From Streptomyces sp. (GTDB lineage: Bacteria > Actinomycetota > Actinomycetes > Streptomycetales > Streptomycetaceae): a DNA stretch of 64,000 nucleotides. The notes beneath the pieces are model-generated. The model did not search any database. It was not told where the DNA came from and was given only the letters and a program-made list of their open reading frames with translations. Location of the stretch: assembly GCF_019510245.1 (NCBI RefSeq), contig NZ_JAEKKT010000158.1:25506-89505 (forward strand), read 5' to 3'. Of this stretch, positions 26,759 through 36,870 are shown in pieces (within the stretch, counting starts at the first letter, position 1; every line of letters begins with the position of its first letter). The position numbers and the translations under genes are program-made.

Positions 26759-27777
26759 TCACCCGCCGTCGGCCGCCGCCGTGACGAGCCACTGCGCGAC
26801 CTGTGCCGTTGTCGGCATTTCGGCTGTCTCGTCACGAATGCGCGAGGCCGCGGCCGTGAAGCCCGGATCGGACAACAGCCTGTGGCCCGCGGCGGCTGTC
26901 ACCGCGGGATCCTGTTCCCCGGCCGGCAGTGCGATGCCCGCGCCGACCGCCGCCAACCGCTCCGCCTCTAGGGCCTGTCTGGCCTCTCGGGCACCACGCC
27001 GGCCGGGACACCATGTGCCGCAGCAGCGAAGGCGAGGTCGGGACCACCGTGGTGCAGCACCGCGGTGACATCGTTCAATTCTTCGGCGGCCGCGGAGCCG
27101 CGCACGGGATGTGCCCCGCCCGCCTCCCCGTCGAAAGCGTCGCTCTCCCTCCGGCGTGTGAGTGACAGCCGGGCGGGCGCCGGACCGGGCTCCGCCCGCG
27201 TCGCGTCGTGCCGGCGGGCCGCTGCCGGCCACTGCGGGCGCAGGCTCGGCGGGGACAGATGCAGCAGCCGGCGCCCGTCCGACGCCTGCGGGGGAGGCTG
27301 GAGTCCGCGGTCCAGGTAACGGGTGCGCACGGTCGCCGTGAGTGCGTCGACTTCGTCCGGCTCCAACGCCGTACCGGTGACCGCCACGACGCAGGGCACC
27401 TCACAGGCGCTCGCCACCAGCGGCCCCACCAGGTCGCAGTGCTCGGAGACGATCAGATCGGGCATCCACCGCCCGGCCCGGTCCACTGCTTCGTCGGCCA
27501 TGAGGTCCACACGCGCACCGGCGAAGTACTCCGCCATGATGTCCGTCGTGGGGCTGAGCAGGATGTCCACGCCGATACGGCGGGCCACCTCAGCGGTCAC
27601 CTCGTATGTGGTGGGGCCGAAGAACATCAGCTCGAAGCCCTCCTGCTCCAGCCAGGGTGCCGCCTCCGAGGCGGTTGCGAGGGCGACCTCGTGCCCGTAC
27701 TCACGCAGTGCCCGGGCCAGCGGCAGCAGCGGGGTGAGGCGTTCGGGCAGGGGATTGCTGAAGAAGAGGATGCGCAC
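26759..27777 (-). pseudogene. family-1 glycosyltransferase, decayed paralogue
   Basis: The N-domain from ATG 27777 is well kept (MRILFFSNPLPERLTPLLPLARAL, EYFAGARVDLMADEAVD) and aligns with the intact enzyme at 9478..10614. After PPSLRPQ the donor domain has lost about 50 residues. The donor signature is altered to HHGGPDLAFAAAAHG, and the frame stops at 26968. A shifted frame then carries QALEAERLAAVGAGIALP and the normal end QVAQWLVTAAADGG at 26759. An internal deletion plus a frameshift mean it cannot make a working GT-B enzyme. Confidence 0.8.
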
Positions 27778-27904
27778 GGCGGGGACTTTCCTGACTCGAC
27801 GTCGCCAGAGGCCGCTCTGGCCGGTTTCCGCCCATGACGGACGTCAGGACAGACCGCCCGTATGCCGAAGAGGCGGTGACATCATGAACATACCCACCCT
27901 TTAA

Positions 27905-27920
27905 TTGCTCCGTCAAACAT
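27905..27920. promoter_or_regulatory. TTGC-type box TTGCTCCGTCAAACAT
   Basis: Lies 128 bases upstream of the decayed glycosyltransferase start, in an AT-rich pocket. It shares TTGC, GTCAA and CAT at the same spacing with the boxes at 10635 and 32306. Confidence 0.4.
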
Positions 27921-28000
27921 CTTGCGGCGACCCGGGATCGTCGCAGAGGTGCCGCCAGGTTGCCGGTGACCGGCGGAGCGGGGCACGCCCCCACACGAAG

Positions 28001-28038
28001 TCGGCCTTCACCACCCGTGTCCGGGCGGTGTAGGCCGA
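28001..28038 (-). terminator. imperfect hairpin downstream of the S8 peptidase
   Basis: Arms 28001-28017 and 28022-28038 pair at 15 of 17 positions around loop TGTC, 64 bases beyond the peptidase stop. Confidence 0.6.
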
Positions 28039-28101
28039 TGTCACGCGCGGCCGGTCAGGGGGTCGAAGACACCCGTGAGCCGTTCCGCGCCGAATGCGGG
28101 G

Positions 28102-31100
28102 TCAGCGCAGGCCGGCGGCTCGGAGCACGGTCTGGCTGACCGTGTTCCCCGCCGTGTCACGTGCACTGGCCCGCAGCGACACGAACGACACCTTCCTCGG
28201 TGCGTCCAGCCGGAACCGTCCGTCGGACCCGCCGCTCGCGCGGTGCCAGGTCTTGCCGTCGTCGTAGGACAACTCCAGCGTCACCCGGCCCGGCGAGCCG
28301 GCTGCGACGGCTCCGGGCAGGGATTCGGCCTCGGCGGTCAGCGTCGCGTTCCGGTCGGCCCGGCCCGCGGCGTCGGTACTGAGCCCGTAGTCGAGTTGCA
28401 GCAGCGGCAGCACGGCCGACGGGGCGTCCACCGGCGCCTGCGAGGTGAAGGTCCAGTCCGTGGTGGTGGTCGACGAGTACGGGCTGTACGCCGCGTCCCG
28501 GCTGTTCTCCACTTCCAGGCGGTACGGAAGGCTGCCGGTGGCCGGAGCGTCCGCCTCGACCACCGCACCCGTGCCCTGTGCCAGCTGTGTCTTGCCTTGG
28601 TACAGAGTGACCGTCTGCTGGGAGAGGTCGGAATTCATGTCCATGCCGACGTGGTCGCGGCTGCCGTACGCCGGCACGTCGAACGTCAGCGCGTTGCCAC
28701 TTCGGCTTGGCAGCCGGTAGTTGTCGTTCAGGTAGGGACGCTGGATCGGCTTGAACCACTCCTGGGTCTGGGTGCTGCCCGCCCGGTACGTGGTCCTCGG
28801 CTCGATCTCGTAGAGCAGACCGTCGGCGAACGCCTCCTGGCCCCAGGTGTTGGCTCCCGTGGTGGAGACCCAGTCGACGCGCTTGCCGTTCACCGGTGCC
28901 CGCTGCATGGTGGTGCCGGCGCCGTAGTTCGAGTAGGCGGGCCAGTCGTAGCGGTACTCACCGCCGGTCACCGTCGGGTCCGACGCGTCGAAGGTGACGT
29001 CGACCCGGGCCAGGTTGTCCCGGCCGCCGCGCACGACCAGGTCGGCCGGAATCCGGTTGTGCCAGGTCTGCATCAGGTCGTACACGTATGCCGGCGAGGG
29101 CTCGGACGCGACGGCGAGCACGGCCTTTCCGGTGCGGGCCTGCCGGACGAGTTCCTCGCCCTGGTCCATGGTCAGCAACGCCACGTCGACGGCAGCGGGG
29201 GTGGTGAAGTCGCTGCCGTACGGACGTAGTTGCCGACCGACCACGTCGTTCTCGACCAGCAGCAGCCTGACCCCGGCCTGTGCGGCCGCCGCCGCCTGGG
29301 CCGCGTCGGCGACCGTCTCGTTGCGGCGTACGACCACGGCCTTGCCGCGCACGTTCAGGTTCTTGTAGTCCGAGGCACCTCCGTTGCCCGCGAAGACCAC
29401 GGGCAGGCTGTAGTGGCCCTTGGGCAGCGGCGTGACAAGCCTCTGCCGCAACACGTCGGTGAAGTCGGTGGACTTGGTGGAGACGCTGAGCGCGGACTGC
29501 TGCTTGCGCCAGCGGGCACCGAGGTAGAAGTCGCCGTGGGTGACGTCGTGCGTGGTCGGCTGAGCCCACAGACTGTCGTAATAGGTCTGGGTCTCCATGT
29601 AGTCACGGTACGAGGCACCGTCCATCGACCGGAAGTACTCCAGGCGCCGGTAGGTCGTCGCGGTGGGCTGCGGGACCGTCATGTCGACCTGGTGGATCTT
29701 GCCCACGTCGAGCGTCACGGTGCGGTCCTGGTCGAGACTGACCTCCGGGTCACCGAGCAGCGCCTCGCCCCTCGAGTGCGGGCCGTGCACACCCTGTACG
29801 TCCTTGAAGGACAGCACCGAGTAGATACCGGCGGGCAGATACTCGGAGCCGGTGCCGGAGTCGTCGACGATGAGGAAGTCCGGGTCACTCTCGCCCTGCC
29901 TCATGACTTCGACGACGCCCGACATGGGCCGGCCCTGGGCGTCCTTGAAGGTCATGGTCAGTTTGTGGGCCGTGCTGCCCAGCGACACCGCGGTGTGCGC
30001 GAGTGCGTCGCCGTCGGCGTCGGCTGCCACGATCTGGCCGGCGAAGTGCCCGTCCGTGGTCGGCGCCGAGCCGTCGATCGAGACGGTGACGCCGGCGGTG
30101 CCGTGTGCGGGGACCGTGACGTGGTTCGCGGACAGACCGAACAGGCCCGCCGCGGAGCCGGGAGCGTCGACCGACAGGGTGAGGGTGATCGCCGCGTCGG
30201 TGAGGTTGGTGTAGGTCACCGGACGCTCCACCGGGGGCGACTCGGGGTCCGCGGTCCCGGTGGAGGCGGTGGACGTCGCGAAGACCTTCACGCGGGCGGC
30301 CGCCGCGACGTCCACCCGGCCGCTGCCGGCCTGGAAGGCGTCGTACGCCGGGGTCCGCAGCGAACTGCTGACCAGCAGGTCCTTGATCTGACTTCCCGTC
30401 AGTTCCGGGTGCTGTGCCGCGATCAGCACCGCGGCCCCGGTCACGTGCGGGGCGGCCATGGACGTGCCACTGAGCGTCTGGTAGTAGCCCTGGCCCTCGC
30501 CGGCGTACTGGGAACGTGCCGCGAGGACGTCCACACCGGGCGCGGTGATCTCCGGCTTGACCGCGCTGTCGCCGATCCGCGGGCCCTGGCTGGAGAAGAT
30601 CGCCAGCGCGTCCTTCGAATCGACCGCGCCGACGGTCAGGGCGGCGTCCGCCGCCGCGGGGCCGCCGATGCTCCGCGCCCGGCCGGTGTTGCCGGCCGCG
30701 GTCACGAACAGGGCGCCGGTCTGGGCGCTGAGCCGGTCGACGGCCGCACTCAACGGGTCCGTGCCGTCGGACGGCGTGTTGGAGCCGAGGCTCATGTTGA
30801 TGACCTTGGCGTGCTCGTCGACGGCCGCCCACTCCATGCCGGCCAGGATGTCGGAGTCCTGCCCGGTGCCGCTGTTCGACAGGACCTTGCCGATGTGGAG
30901 GCGGGCGCCCGGCGCGACCCCCTTCTCCGTGCCGTCGGAGGCGGCGCCGGTGCCCGCGATGGTGGAGGCGACGTGGGTTCCGTGCCCGTTGTGGTCCTGG
31001 ACGTCCTCGTCCGGGACGAAGCTGCGGGTGGCGGCTATGCGCCCGGCGAGGTCCGGATGCCCGGTGTCGACGCCGGTGTCCAGGACGGCGACGTCCACAC

Positions 31101-31848
31101 CCTGGCCGGTGTCGCCGCCGGCCCATACCTGGGGGGCACCGATCTGTGCAGCGGTGTCGGCGAGGTCGGCCTTCACCCTGCCGTCGAGCCAGATCCGCGC
31201 GATGCCGGCGGCGAACGCCGGCTTCGCGGTGGCGGCGCGTCCCGCGGTGTCCGTGCCGGAGCGGGTGACCGCTGTCCAGAAGCTCTGCGACCGGGACCGG
31301 TCCTCGGTCAGGGCGGCGCCGCCGATGCCGTCGAGGCCGCGCACCCGGGTCGCTCCCGGGGGCTGGACGTCGGCCTGCCGGCCGGCGGCGCCCCGCACGT
31401 AGGAGACGATCAGCGGGAGTCCGTCGGTGTGCGCGTCGTCGTATCCGTCGGCGACCAGATCGCTGACGTCGAACAGCCGTCGGTCCAGGATGCCTTCGGC
31501 GATGTAGGGGACGACGGCATCGGGGTAGACGTAGAGGTCGCCGCCGTTCTCCATGACACGGGCGTCGGCCGTTCCGCCGTCCGGGCCGGTGACGACGACG
31601 GTGCCGCCCGTCTAGCCGGGTTGGGTCGGCTGCCGTGTGGTGACGGTGTCACCGGTGATCAGAGTGACCGAGTGGGTTCCGGCCGGAACGTCGGCGGCCG
31701 CCGTGCGGGAGGTGCCGGAGCCGGCCGCGGAACGTGCGGAATACGCGGACGGGACGTCCGCCGACGCGATGAGGGAACTGGACAGTGCGAGGAGGGACGC
31801 GCTGACGGAGGCCAGAACGCCCCAGCGTCTCGATGGAGTCTTCTTCAC
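28102..31848 (-). pseudogene. large secreted S8 subtilisin-like peptidase with in-frame amber stop
   Basis: From GTG 31848 (AGGAAA upstream) a signal peptide (KKTPSRRWGVLASVSASLLALSSSLIASA) and the start of the propeptide (HSVTLITGDTVTT) are read. A TAG at 31612-31614 then interrupts; the same frame continues with TVVVTG to the end, 1,248 residues in total if read through. The catalytic triad is intact: VAVLDTGVDTGHPDL, HNGHGTHVAS and LSGTSMAAPHV. A PA-like insert (ETVADAAQAAAAAQAGVRLLLVEN) and beta-rich C-terminal domains follow. The downstream frame is perfectly preserved over 1,170 codons, so the stop is recent, a sequencing error, or bypassed by internal initiation (without the signal). 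Confidence 0.82.
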
Positions 31849-32343
31849 ATGTTTTCCTGTGGAAACGGAAATCCGTGGACTGTTGTCCGGGATTCGCCTT
31901 GGGTTCACCCGGTTGGGTTGGCAGGAGTCTTCCAGTGAACATGTGACCAAGGGTGTGACAATGGCAGTGATCATTCCCACGAAACAGGACCGTCGCCGGA
32001 CGGTCTATGAGCACAGCGTCCGAGCGCACACCATGCACGAACCAAGGATGAGCAGGTAGAACGCAAGGAGGGCAGCGGTCGGCGCCGTACCGGAGAAGCG
32101 CAGAAAAAGACAGGAAGGGCATGGCCGCTAATCGGCACGAAAATCGGCTCCGAGAAAGGAGGACCTATTCAGCTCCTGCTTTTTGGCGAGCGCGCAGAAA
32201 CGACCGCGCAGTGCTTCACCCCAGGATCGACGGTACAGGACCCTTGTCGGATTGTCTGCCCTTCACCGCACAACACGTCCGGTTCGTATCGCGAAATCCG
32301 TTTTATTGCATAGTCAAGCATGAGCTCTTTTCCCGCCGCACTC
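31849..32343. other. 495-base intergenic region
   Basis: Between the peptidase start and the Lrp stop. The only marked element is the TTGC-type box TTGCATAGTCAAGCAT at 32306-32321, which shares 14 of 16 bases with that at 10635-10650. Several short frames exist but show no coding bias. Confidence 0.4.
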
Positions 32344-32826
32344 TCAGCGGCCGTCCGCGGTGCGGCGCAGCAGCGGGGTGAGACGGTGTGGCACCAGCTC
32401 CCTCATGGCCAGGGCCGTGGCGGTGCGCTCGATGCCGGGGACGGCCAGGATCCGGCCCGCGACCCGGTACAGGTCCTCCGCGTCCACGGCGACCACCCGC
32501 ACGAGCAGATCGGTCTCCCCGCTCAGCCCGAAGACCTCGACCACCTCCGCGATACCCGCGAGCGCCTCCGACACCTCCGCCAGCCGGTGCTGGCCCACCC
32601 GCGCGGTGACGAACGCCGTCAGCGGGTGGCCCAGCGCCTTCGGGACGATCCGGCGCTCGAAGGATCCGAGCGCGCCGCCCTGCTCCATCCGGGCCAGCCG
32701 GGCCTGGACCGTGTTGCGCGACAGCCCCAGCTGTTCCGCCAGCGCGACGACGGTGGCCCGCGGGTCGGCCGTCAGGGCGAGCAGGATCCGGGCGTCCGTG
32801 GCATCGAGACTCCGCGCAGTGCTCAT
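32344..32826 (-). CDS. Lrp/AsnC family transcriptional regulator
   Basis: 160 residues. The N-terminal helix-turn-helix is ATDARILLALTADPRATVVALAEQLGLSRNTVQARLARME, and the C-terminal RAM effector domain (about 65-145) contains VVEVFGLSGETDLLVRVVA. Members bind amino acids or related ligands and regulate an adjacent catabolic or transport gene. Here the divergent neighbour is an AceE-like E1 enzyme, with a symmetrical site in between, so local control of that gene is the simplest model. Confidence 0.88.
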   Translation of the reverse strand: MSTARSLDATDARILLALTADPRATVVALAEQLGLSRNTVQARLARMEQGGALGSFERRIVPKALGHPLTAFVTARVGQHRLAEVSEALAGIAEVVEVFGLSGETDLLVRVVAVDAEDLYRVAGRILAVPGIERTATALAMRELVPHRLTPLLRRTADGR

Positions 32827-32861
32827 GTTGCTCGGTCCGCACCTCTCATCGGCACCGGGTT

Positions 32862-32918
32862 CTGAGCAGAATGCTCAGTTCGACATACATATCTTGTGCA
32901 ACCGCAGAGCCGTATGTC
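32862..32918. promoter_or_regulatory. inverted repeats in the lrp-E1 divergent region
   Basis: CTGAGC (32862-32867)-N5-GCTCAG (32873-32878) is a perfect repeat of the size expected for an Lrp-type site. Next to it GACATAC (32882-32888) and GTATGTC (32912-32918) form a second perfect repeat with a 23-base spacer. Both fall between the two start codons. Confidence 0.55.
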
Positions 32919-32978
32919 TACTGAGGGCGCACAAAGCGAAGTGTCCGAGGCCGTGTGCCGGTGACGGAGGTGTCTGTG

Positions 32979-35357
32979 GTGACCACTGACCAGAAGCTGA
33001 TGACGCACGGTGGCGGCCGGGCCCTTGACCGGACCGCGGATCTCGCCGTGCTGGAGGCGGTCGAGCGGCGGCTGCTCTGGCTGTCCACCGCGATCGTCGA
33101 CCACGCCAACCGGGTACGGCCCAACCCCTCGGGTCTCAAGGTGGGCGGCCACCAGGCGTCGAGCGCCTCGATGACCTCGATCATGACAGCGCTGTGGTTC
33201 CACGCGCTGACCGCCCGGGACCGGGTGTCGGTGAAGCCGCACGCCTCCCCGGTGCTGCACGCGATCAACTACCTGCTCGGCGAACTCGACGAGTCCCGGC
33301 TGACGACCCTGCGCGCCTTCGGGGGCCTGCAGAGCTATCCCAGCCGGACCAAGGACCCCGACCCGGTCGACTACTCCACCGGCTCGGTCGGCATCGGCGC
33401 CACCGCCCCCCTGTGGGGCGCCCTCGCCCGCCGCTACGTCGAGGGCCACTTCGGCGGGGCGGGCACCGGACGCCAGTACTCCCTGCTGGGCGACGCGGAA
33501 CTGGACGAGGGCGCCGTCTGGGAGGCCGTGCAGGACCCGATGGTGCAGGGCCTCGGCGAGGCGGTGTGGATCGTCGACCTCAACCGGCAGTCCCTGGACC
33601 GCGTCGTCCCCGGTATCGCCGCCGACCGGCTCCAGGGCATGTTCGCGGCGGCCGGCTGGCAGGTGATCACGCTCAAGTACGGGAGGCTGCTGGAGGAGCT
33701 GTTCACCCGGCCGGGCGGCGAGGCCCTGCGTGCCCGTATCGACTCCATGGGCAACCCCGAGTACCAGCGCCTGCTGCGCTGCTCGGCCGACGAGCTGCGC
33801 GATCGCCTGCCCGGCACCGGTTCGACGGCCGGACCGGTCGCGGGTCTGATCGCGTCCCTGGACGACAGCTCCCTGCTGGCCGCGCTGCGCAACCTGGGCG
33901 GTCATGACATCGGGGCGCTGACGGAGGCGTTCGACAGCGTCGACGACGCCTGCCCCACGGTCATCTTCGCGTACACGGTCAAGGGTCACGGGCTGCCCAC
34001 CCAGGGCCACCCGCAGAACCACTCCTCCCTGCTGACCGCCGACCAGATGTCAGCGCTGGCGGACCGACTGGGCACCGACCTCGACCACCCCTGGCAGGCC
34101 TTCGCCCCCGGGTCGCCGGAAGCGGCGCTGTGCGCGGCGGCCTCCGCGCGGCTGCACCGCCCCGCACACGTGCCGCAGGAACCCCCGGCGATCCCCGCCG
34201 ACCTCGGCCGTCCGGCCCCCACGGGTACCGGCAACACGCAGCAGGCTCTGGGCAGGGTCCTGCTGGACCTCACCCGCCGGGCTCCCGGGGCGGCGAGCCG
34301 GATCGTCACCGTCAGCCCCGATGTCAGCTCGTCCACGAACCTCGGGGGCTGGCTCAACAAGGTCGGCGTGTGGTCGCCGACGGAGCGCCCTGACTGGTTC
34401 GCCGACGACTCCGAGACGCTCCTGCACTGGCAGGAGCGGCCGACCGGCCAACACGTGGAACTGGGCATCGCGGAGACGAACCTGGTCGGCGTGCTGGGTG
34501 AGCTGGGCGCCACCTGGAGCCGCTGGGGACAGCCGCTGCTGCCGATCGGCGTGGTTTACGACCCCTTCGTCAACAGGGCCCTGGAACCCTGGTCGTTCGG
34601 GATCTACGCCGGCGGCCAGTCGATCCTGGTCGGCACGCCGTCCGGGGTCACGCTGGCCCCCGAGGGCGGCGCGCACCAGTCGATCACCACGCCGTCGCTG
34701 GGCATCGAGCAGCCCGGCTGCGTCACCTACGAGCCCGCCTTCGCCGTCGACACGGAATGGTGTCTGCTGGCGGCGCTCGGCAATCTCGGCCGCCCGGACG
34801 GGAGTTCGGCCTACCTGAGGCTCTCCACCCGTCCCGTCGACCAGTCCCTGGCCGCCGTGCCCGGGGACCCGGCCGCCCGGGAACGCCGACGGCGGCAGGT
34901 GACCGCCGGGGCCTACCGGATGCGCCGGCACGACAAGCCCGTGGTGACCATCGCCGCGATGGGAGCGGTGATGACCGAGGCGCTCGCCGCCGCCGACCGG
35001 CTCGCCGCCCTCGGCCACCAGGCCGACGTCGTGTGCGTGACCAGCCCGGACCTGCTCTTCCGCGCACTCCAGGCCCGTCGTGGCCTGGCGGACAGCCCGA
35101 GCTGGATCCTCGACCAGGTCTTCCCCGCCGACCGGGCCACCCCGCTCGTCACCCTGCTGGACGGTCATCCGCACACGCTGGCGTTCCTCGGCACGATCCG
35201 CAACACGCCCGTCACCACACTCGGAGTGACCGCGTTCGGCCAGTCCGGCTCGATCGAGGACGTCTACCGTCACCACGGCATCGACACGTCCGGTGTGGTC
35301 GCCGCCGCCGGCTGTGGGACGTCCCCGGTCAGGACGCCGTGTCCGCCGACTTGTTGA
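32979..35357 (+). CDS. AceE-like homodimeric 2-oxoacid dehydrogenase E1 / transketolase-like enzyme
   Basis: 792 residues from GTG 32979, chosen because GGAGG lies 8 bases upstream. The N-terminal ThDP domain has VGGHQASSASMTSIMTAL, and the ThDP/Mg motif LLGDAELDEGAVWEAV...DLNRQSLD, of AceE type. LQGMFAAAGWQVITLKYG follows as in pyruvate dehydrogenase E1. The pyrimidine-binding domain has HVELGIAETNLVG, and a transketolase C-domain ends in TAFGQSG. It is about 90 residues shorter than AceE and lacks E2/E3 neighbours. MdeB-like E1 enzymes for 2-oxobutyrate are a possible comparison. Its last 29 bases overlap the convergent monooxygenase; the tail GCGTSPVRTPCPPTC looks atypical. Confidence 0.8.
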   Translation: MTTDQKLMTHGGGRALDRTADLAVLEAVERRLLWLSTAIVDHANRVRPNPSGLKVGGHQASSASMTSIMTALWFHALTARDRVSVKPHASPVLHAINYLLGELDESRLTTLRAFGGLQSYPSRTKDPDPVDYSTGSVGIGATAPLWGALARRYVEGHFGGAGTGRQYSLLGDAELDEGAVWEAVQDPMVQGLGEAVWIVDLNRQSLDRVVPGIAADRLQGMFAAAGWQVITLKYGRLLEELFTRPGGEALRARIDSMGNPEYQRLLRCSADELRDRLPGTGSTAGPVAGLIASLDDSSLLAALRNLGGHDIGALTEAFDSVDDACPTVIFAYTVKGHGLPTQGHPQNHSSLLTADQMSALADRLGTDLDHPWQAFAPGSPEAALCAAASARLHRPAHVPQEPPAIPADLGRPAPTGTGNTQQALGRVLLDLTRRAPGAASRIVTVSPDVSSSTNLGGWLNKVGVWSPTERPDWFADDSETLLHWQERPTGQHVELGIAETNLVGVLGELGATWSRWGQPLLPIGVVYDPFVNRALEPWSFGIYAGGQSILVGTPSGVTLAPEGGAHQSITTPSLGIEQPGCVTYEPAFAVDTEWCLLAALGNLGRPDGSSAYLRLSTRPVDQSLAAVPGDPAARERRRRQVTAGAYRMRRHDKPVVTIAAMGAVMTEALAAADRLAALGHQADVVCVTSPDLLFRALQARRGLADSPSWILDQVFPADRATPLVTLLDGHPHTLAFLGTIRNTPVTTLGVTAFGQSGSIEDVYRHHGIDTSGVVAAAGCGTSPVRTPCPPTC

Positions 35358-36717
35358 CGTCGATCGCCCGCTCCAGCAGCGCCGGGTCGGCCAGCGTCCC
35401 CGGGTGGGCGCGCATGTACGCCACCGCCTTGAAGGCGTCGGCGACGGTCTCGTCCGTCAGAGAGGCCTGCATCAGCTGCCCCATCGCCCACTGCTGCTGC
35501 GACGCCTCCTCGTCCTGCGCCGGCTCCGCGTCGCCCACGCCGCTTCCGGCGGAGGGTCCCCACAGGGCGTCCGTGGCCACCTTCAGCAGGTCGAAGTACC
35601 AGGCCGCCGGGAGGCCCAGGTCGGGTTCACCGGTCAGGTAGGCGGAGAGACAGGACGCGTGCAGCGCGGCCGACGACATGCCCTGGCCGAACGTGGCGTT
35701 GAGCGAGGCCACCGCGTCGCCGACGCTGACCAGACGGGCCGGGTAGTGCGCCAGCCCCACGAAGTCACGGCGCCGGTTGTCCGCCTGCCGGAAGTTCAGG
35801 ACCTCGCGGGTGACGGCTCCGCCGACGGCCTTGCCGAAGGCGGGCGGCAGTTCGTCGCACAGCGACCGGAACTCCTCCAGCGTCCTGGGCGGCTGATGCC
35901 CGCCGTGGACGATCAGGCCGACCATCCACTGGTTGTCCTCGATCGGGATGAGCAGGCCCGCGGTCAGGCCGCGCGGTCCCGGCTGTGCCGGGAACATGGT
36001 GCCGGTGAACGCCGGTGGCGCCGCGTCAGGTCCGGTGGCGCGCTCGAACATGGCGGTCGCGTAGTGGATGCCCGTCGGCACCCGGTGCAGGGGCGGCCTG
36101 CTGTAACCCGCCTGCTCGACCCAGTCCGGAAGCCTGCTGGCACGTCCCATCGCGTCGACCACGAAGTCGACACGCACGGCTTCTTCCTCGACGCCGTCCA
36201 CCACGAAGCGCACCGCACTGACGGCACCGTTGTCGTACTCCAGCGCCGTCGCCTGCGCGGTGACCTTCCGCACGTTGGGCAGAGCGAGCACGCGGTTGCG
36301 GACGGCGAACTCCAGCAACGGCCGGCTGCAGTTGAGGGTGTGCACGTCGCGGCTGGGCAGCTGCTCAATGCCGTCGATGTACATGACCGACCGGTCCGGC
36401 GCGAGGGAGACGGCGCCCAGACCCTTCAGCTCTCCGGTGATGCCGGGCAGCCAGCGCTCCAGCTGGTCTACCCCGCCCGGAAGTATGCCGTGCACCTGGC
36501 GGTCCTGCGGCACTCCGTCGCGGGGCAGCCCCTGCGGGTCGGTGCGGTCACGCTCGATGATCACCACGCGGCGGGAGTGGTCCGCGAGCACCCTCGCGGC
36601 CAGCAGTCCGGCGATACTGCCACCCAGCACACATGCGGTGTCGAACAGGACGGGTGTGCGCTCGGGGGGCCGCACCTGGACAAGTCTGTCGAAGACGTCG
36701 ACAGGCGACTCGGTCAC
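35329..36717 (-). CDS. FAD-dependent monooxygenase, epoxidase-like (MonCI/Lsd18-type family)
   Basis: 462 residues from GTG 36717 with GAGGAG upstream. FAD-binding motif VLGGSIAGLLAARVLADHSRRVVIIERD near the start; GVPQDRQVHGILPGG resembles polyether epoxidases and related group A monooxygenases; SVGDAVASLNATFGQGMSSAALHA is the second FAD motif with the GD doublet. These proteins epoxidise alkenes or hydroxylate large hydrophobic substrates using FADH2 and oxygen. No polyketide genes are adjacent. The upstream AT-rich pocket holds CATATTACTTGT, also seen at 2425. Confidence 0.78.
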   Translation of the reverse strand: MTESPVDVFDRLVQVRPPERTPVLFDTACVLGGSIAGLLAARVLADHSRRVVIIERDRTDPQGLPRDGVPQDRQVHGILPGGVDQLERWLPGITGELKGLGAVSLAPDRSVMYIDGIEQLPSRDVHTLNCSRPLLEFAVRNRVLALPNVRKVTAQATALEYDNGAVSAVRFVVDGVEEEAVRVDFVVDAMGRASRLPDWVEQAGYSRPPLHRVPTGIHYATAMFERATGPDAAPPAFTGTMFPAQPGPRGLTAGLLIPIEDNQWMVGLIVHGGHQPPRTLEEFRSLCDELPPAFGKAVGGAVTREVLNFRQADNRRRDFVGLAHYPARLVSVGDAVASLNATFGQGMSSAALHASCLSAYLTGEPDLGLPAAWYFDLLKVATDALWGPSAGSGVGDAEPAQDEEASQQQWAMGQLMQASLTDETVADAFKAVAYMRAHPGTLADPALLERAIDVNKSADTAS

Positions 36718-36824
36718 AGATTCTCCTCGGGTATGTGGTGACCACGTCACCACCAGATGGTCCGCTGCTGCGTGAGCGGCTCCGGCCGCCGGCCGGCACG
36801 GAGAGGCACGGGGCGGCACACACC

Positions 36825-36848
36825 CATATTACTTGTCGCGTAAAGCAA
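36825..36848. promoter_or_regulatory. AT-rich box upstream of the FAD monooxygenase
   Basis: CATATTACTTGT at 36825-36836 is identical to 2425-2436. The following TTGTCGCGTAAAGCAA (36833-36848) is a looser member of the TTGC-type box family. Confidence 0.3.
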
Positions 36849-36870
36849 ATTCCAGATACGTATCACTGTG

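Noticed and set aside
29230..31938. A 902-residue plus-strand frame opposite the S8 peptidase
   Set aside because: It is antisense to a protein with a full catalytic triad; the composition (Val/Gly/Arg runs) is that of a shadow frame.
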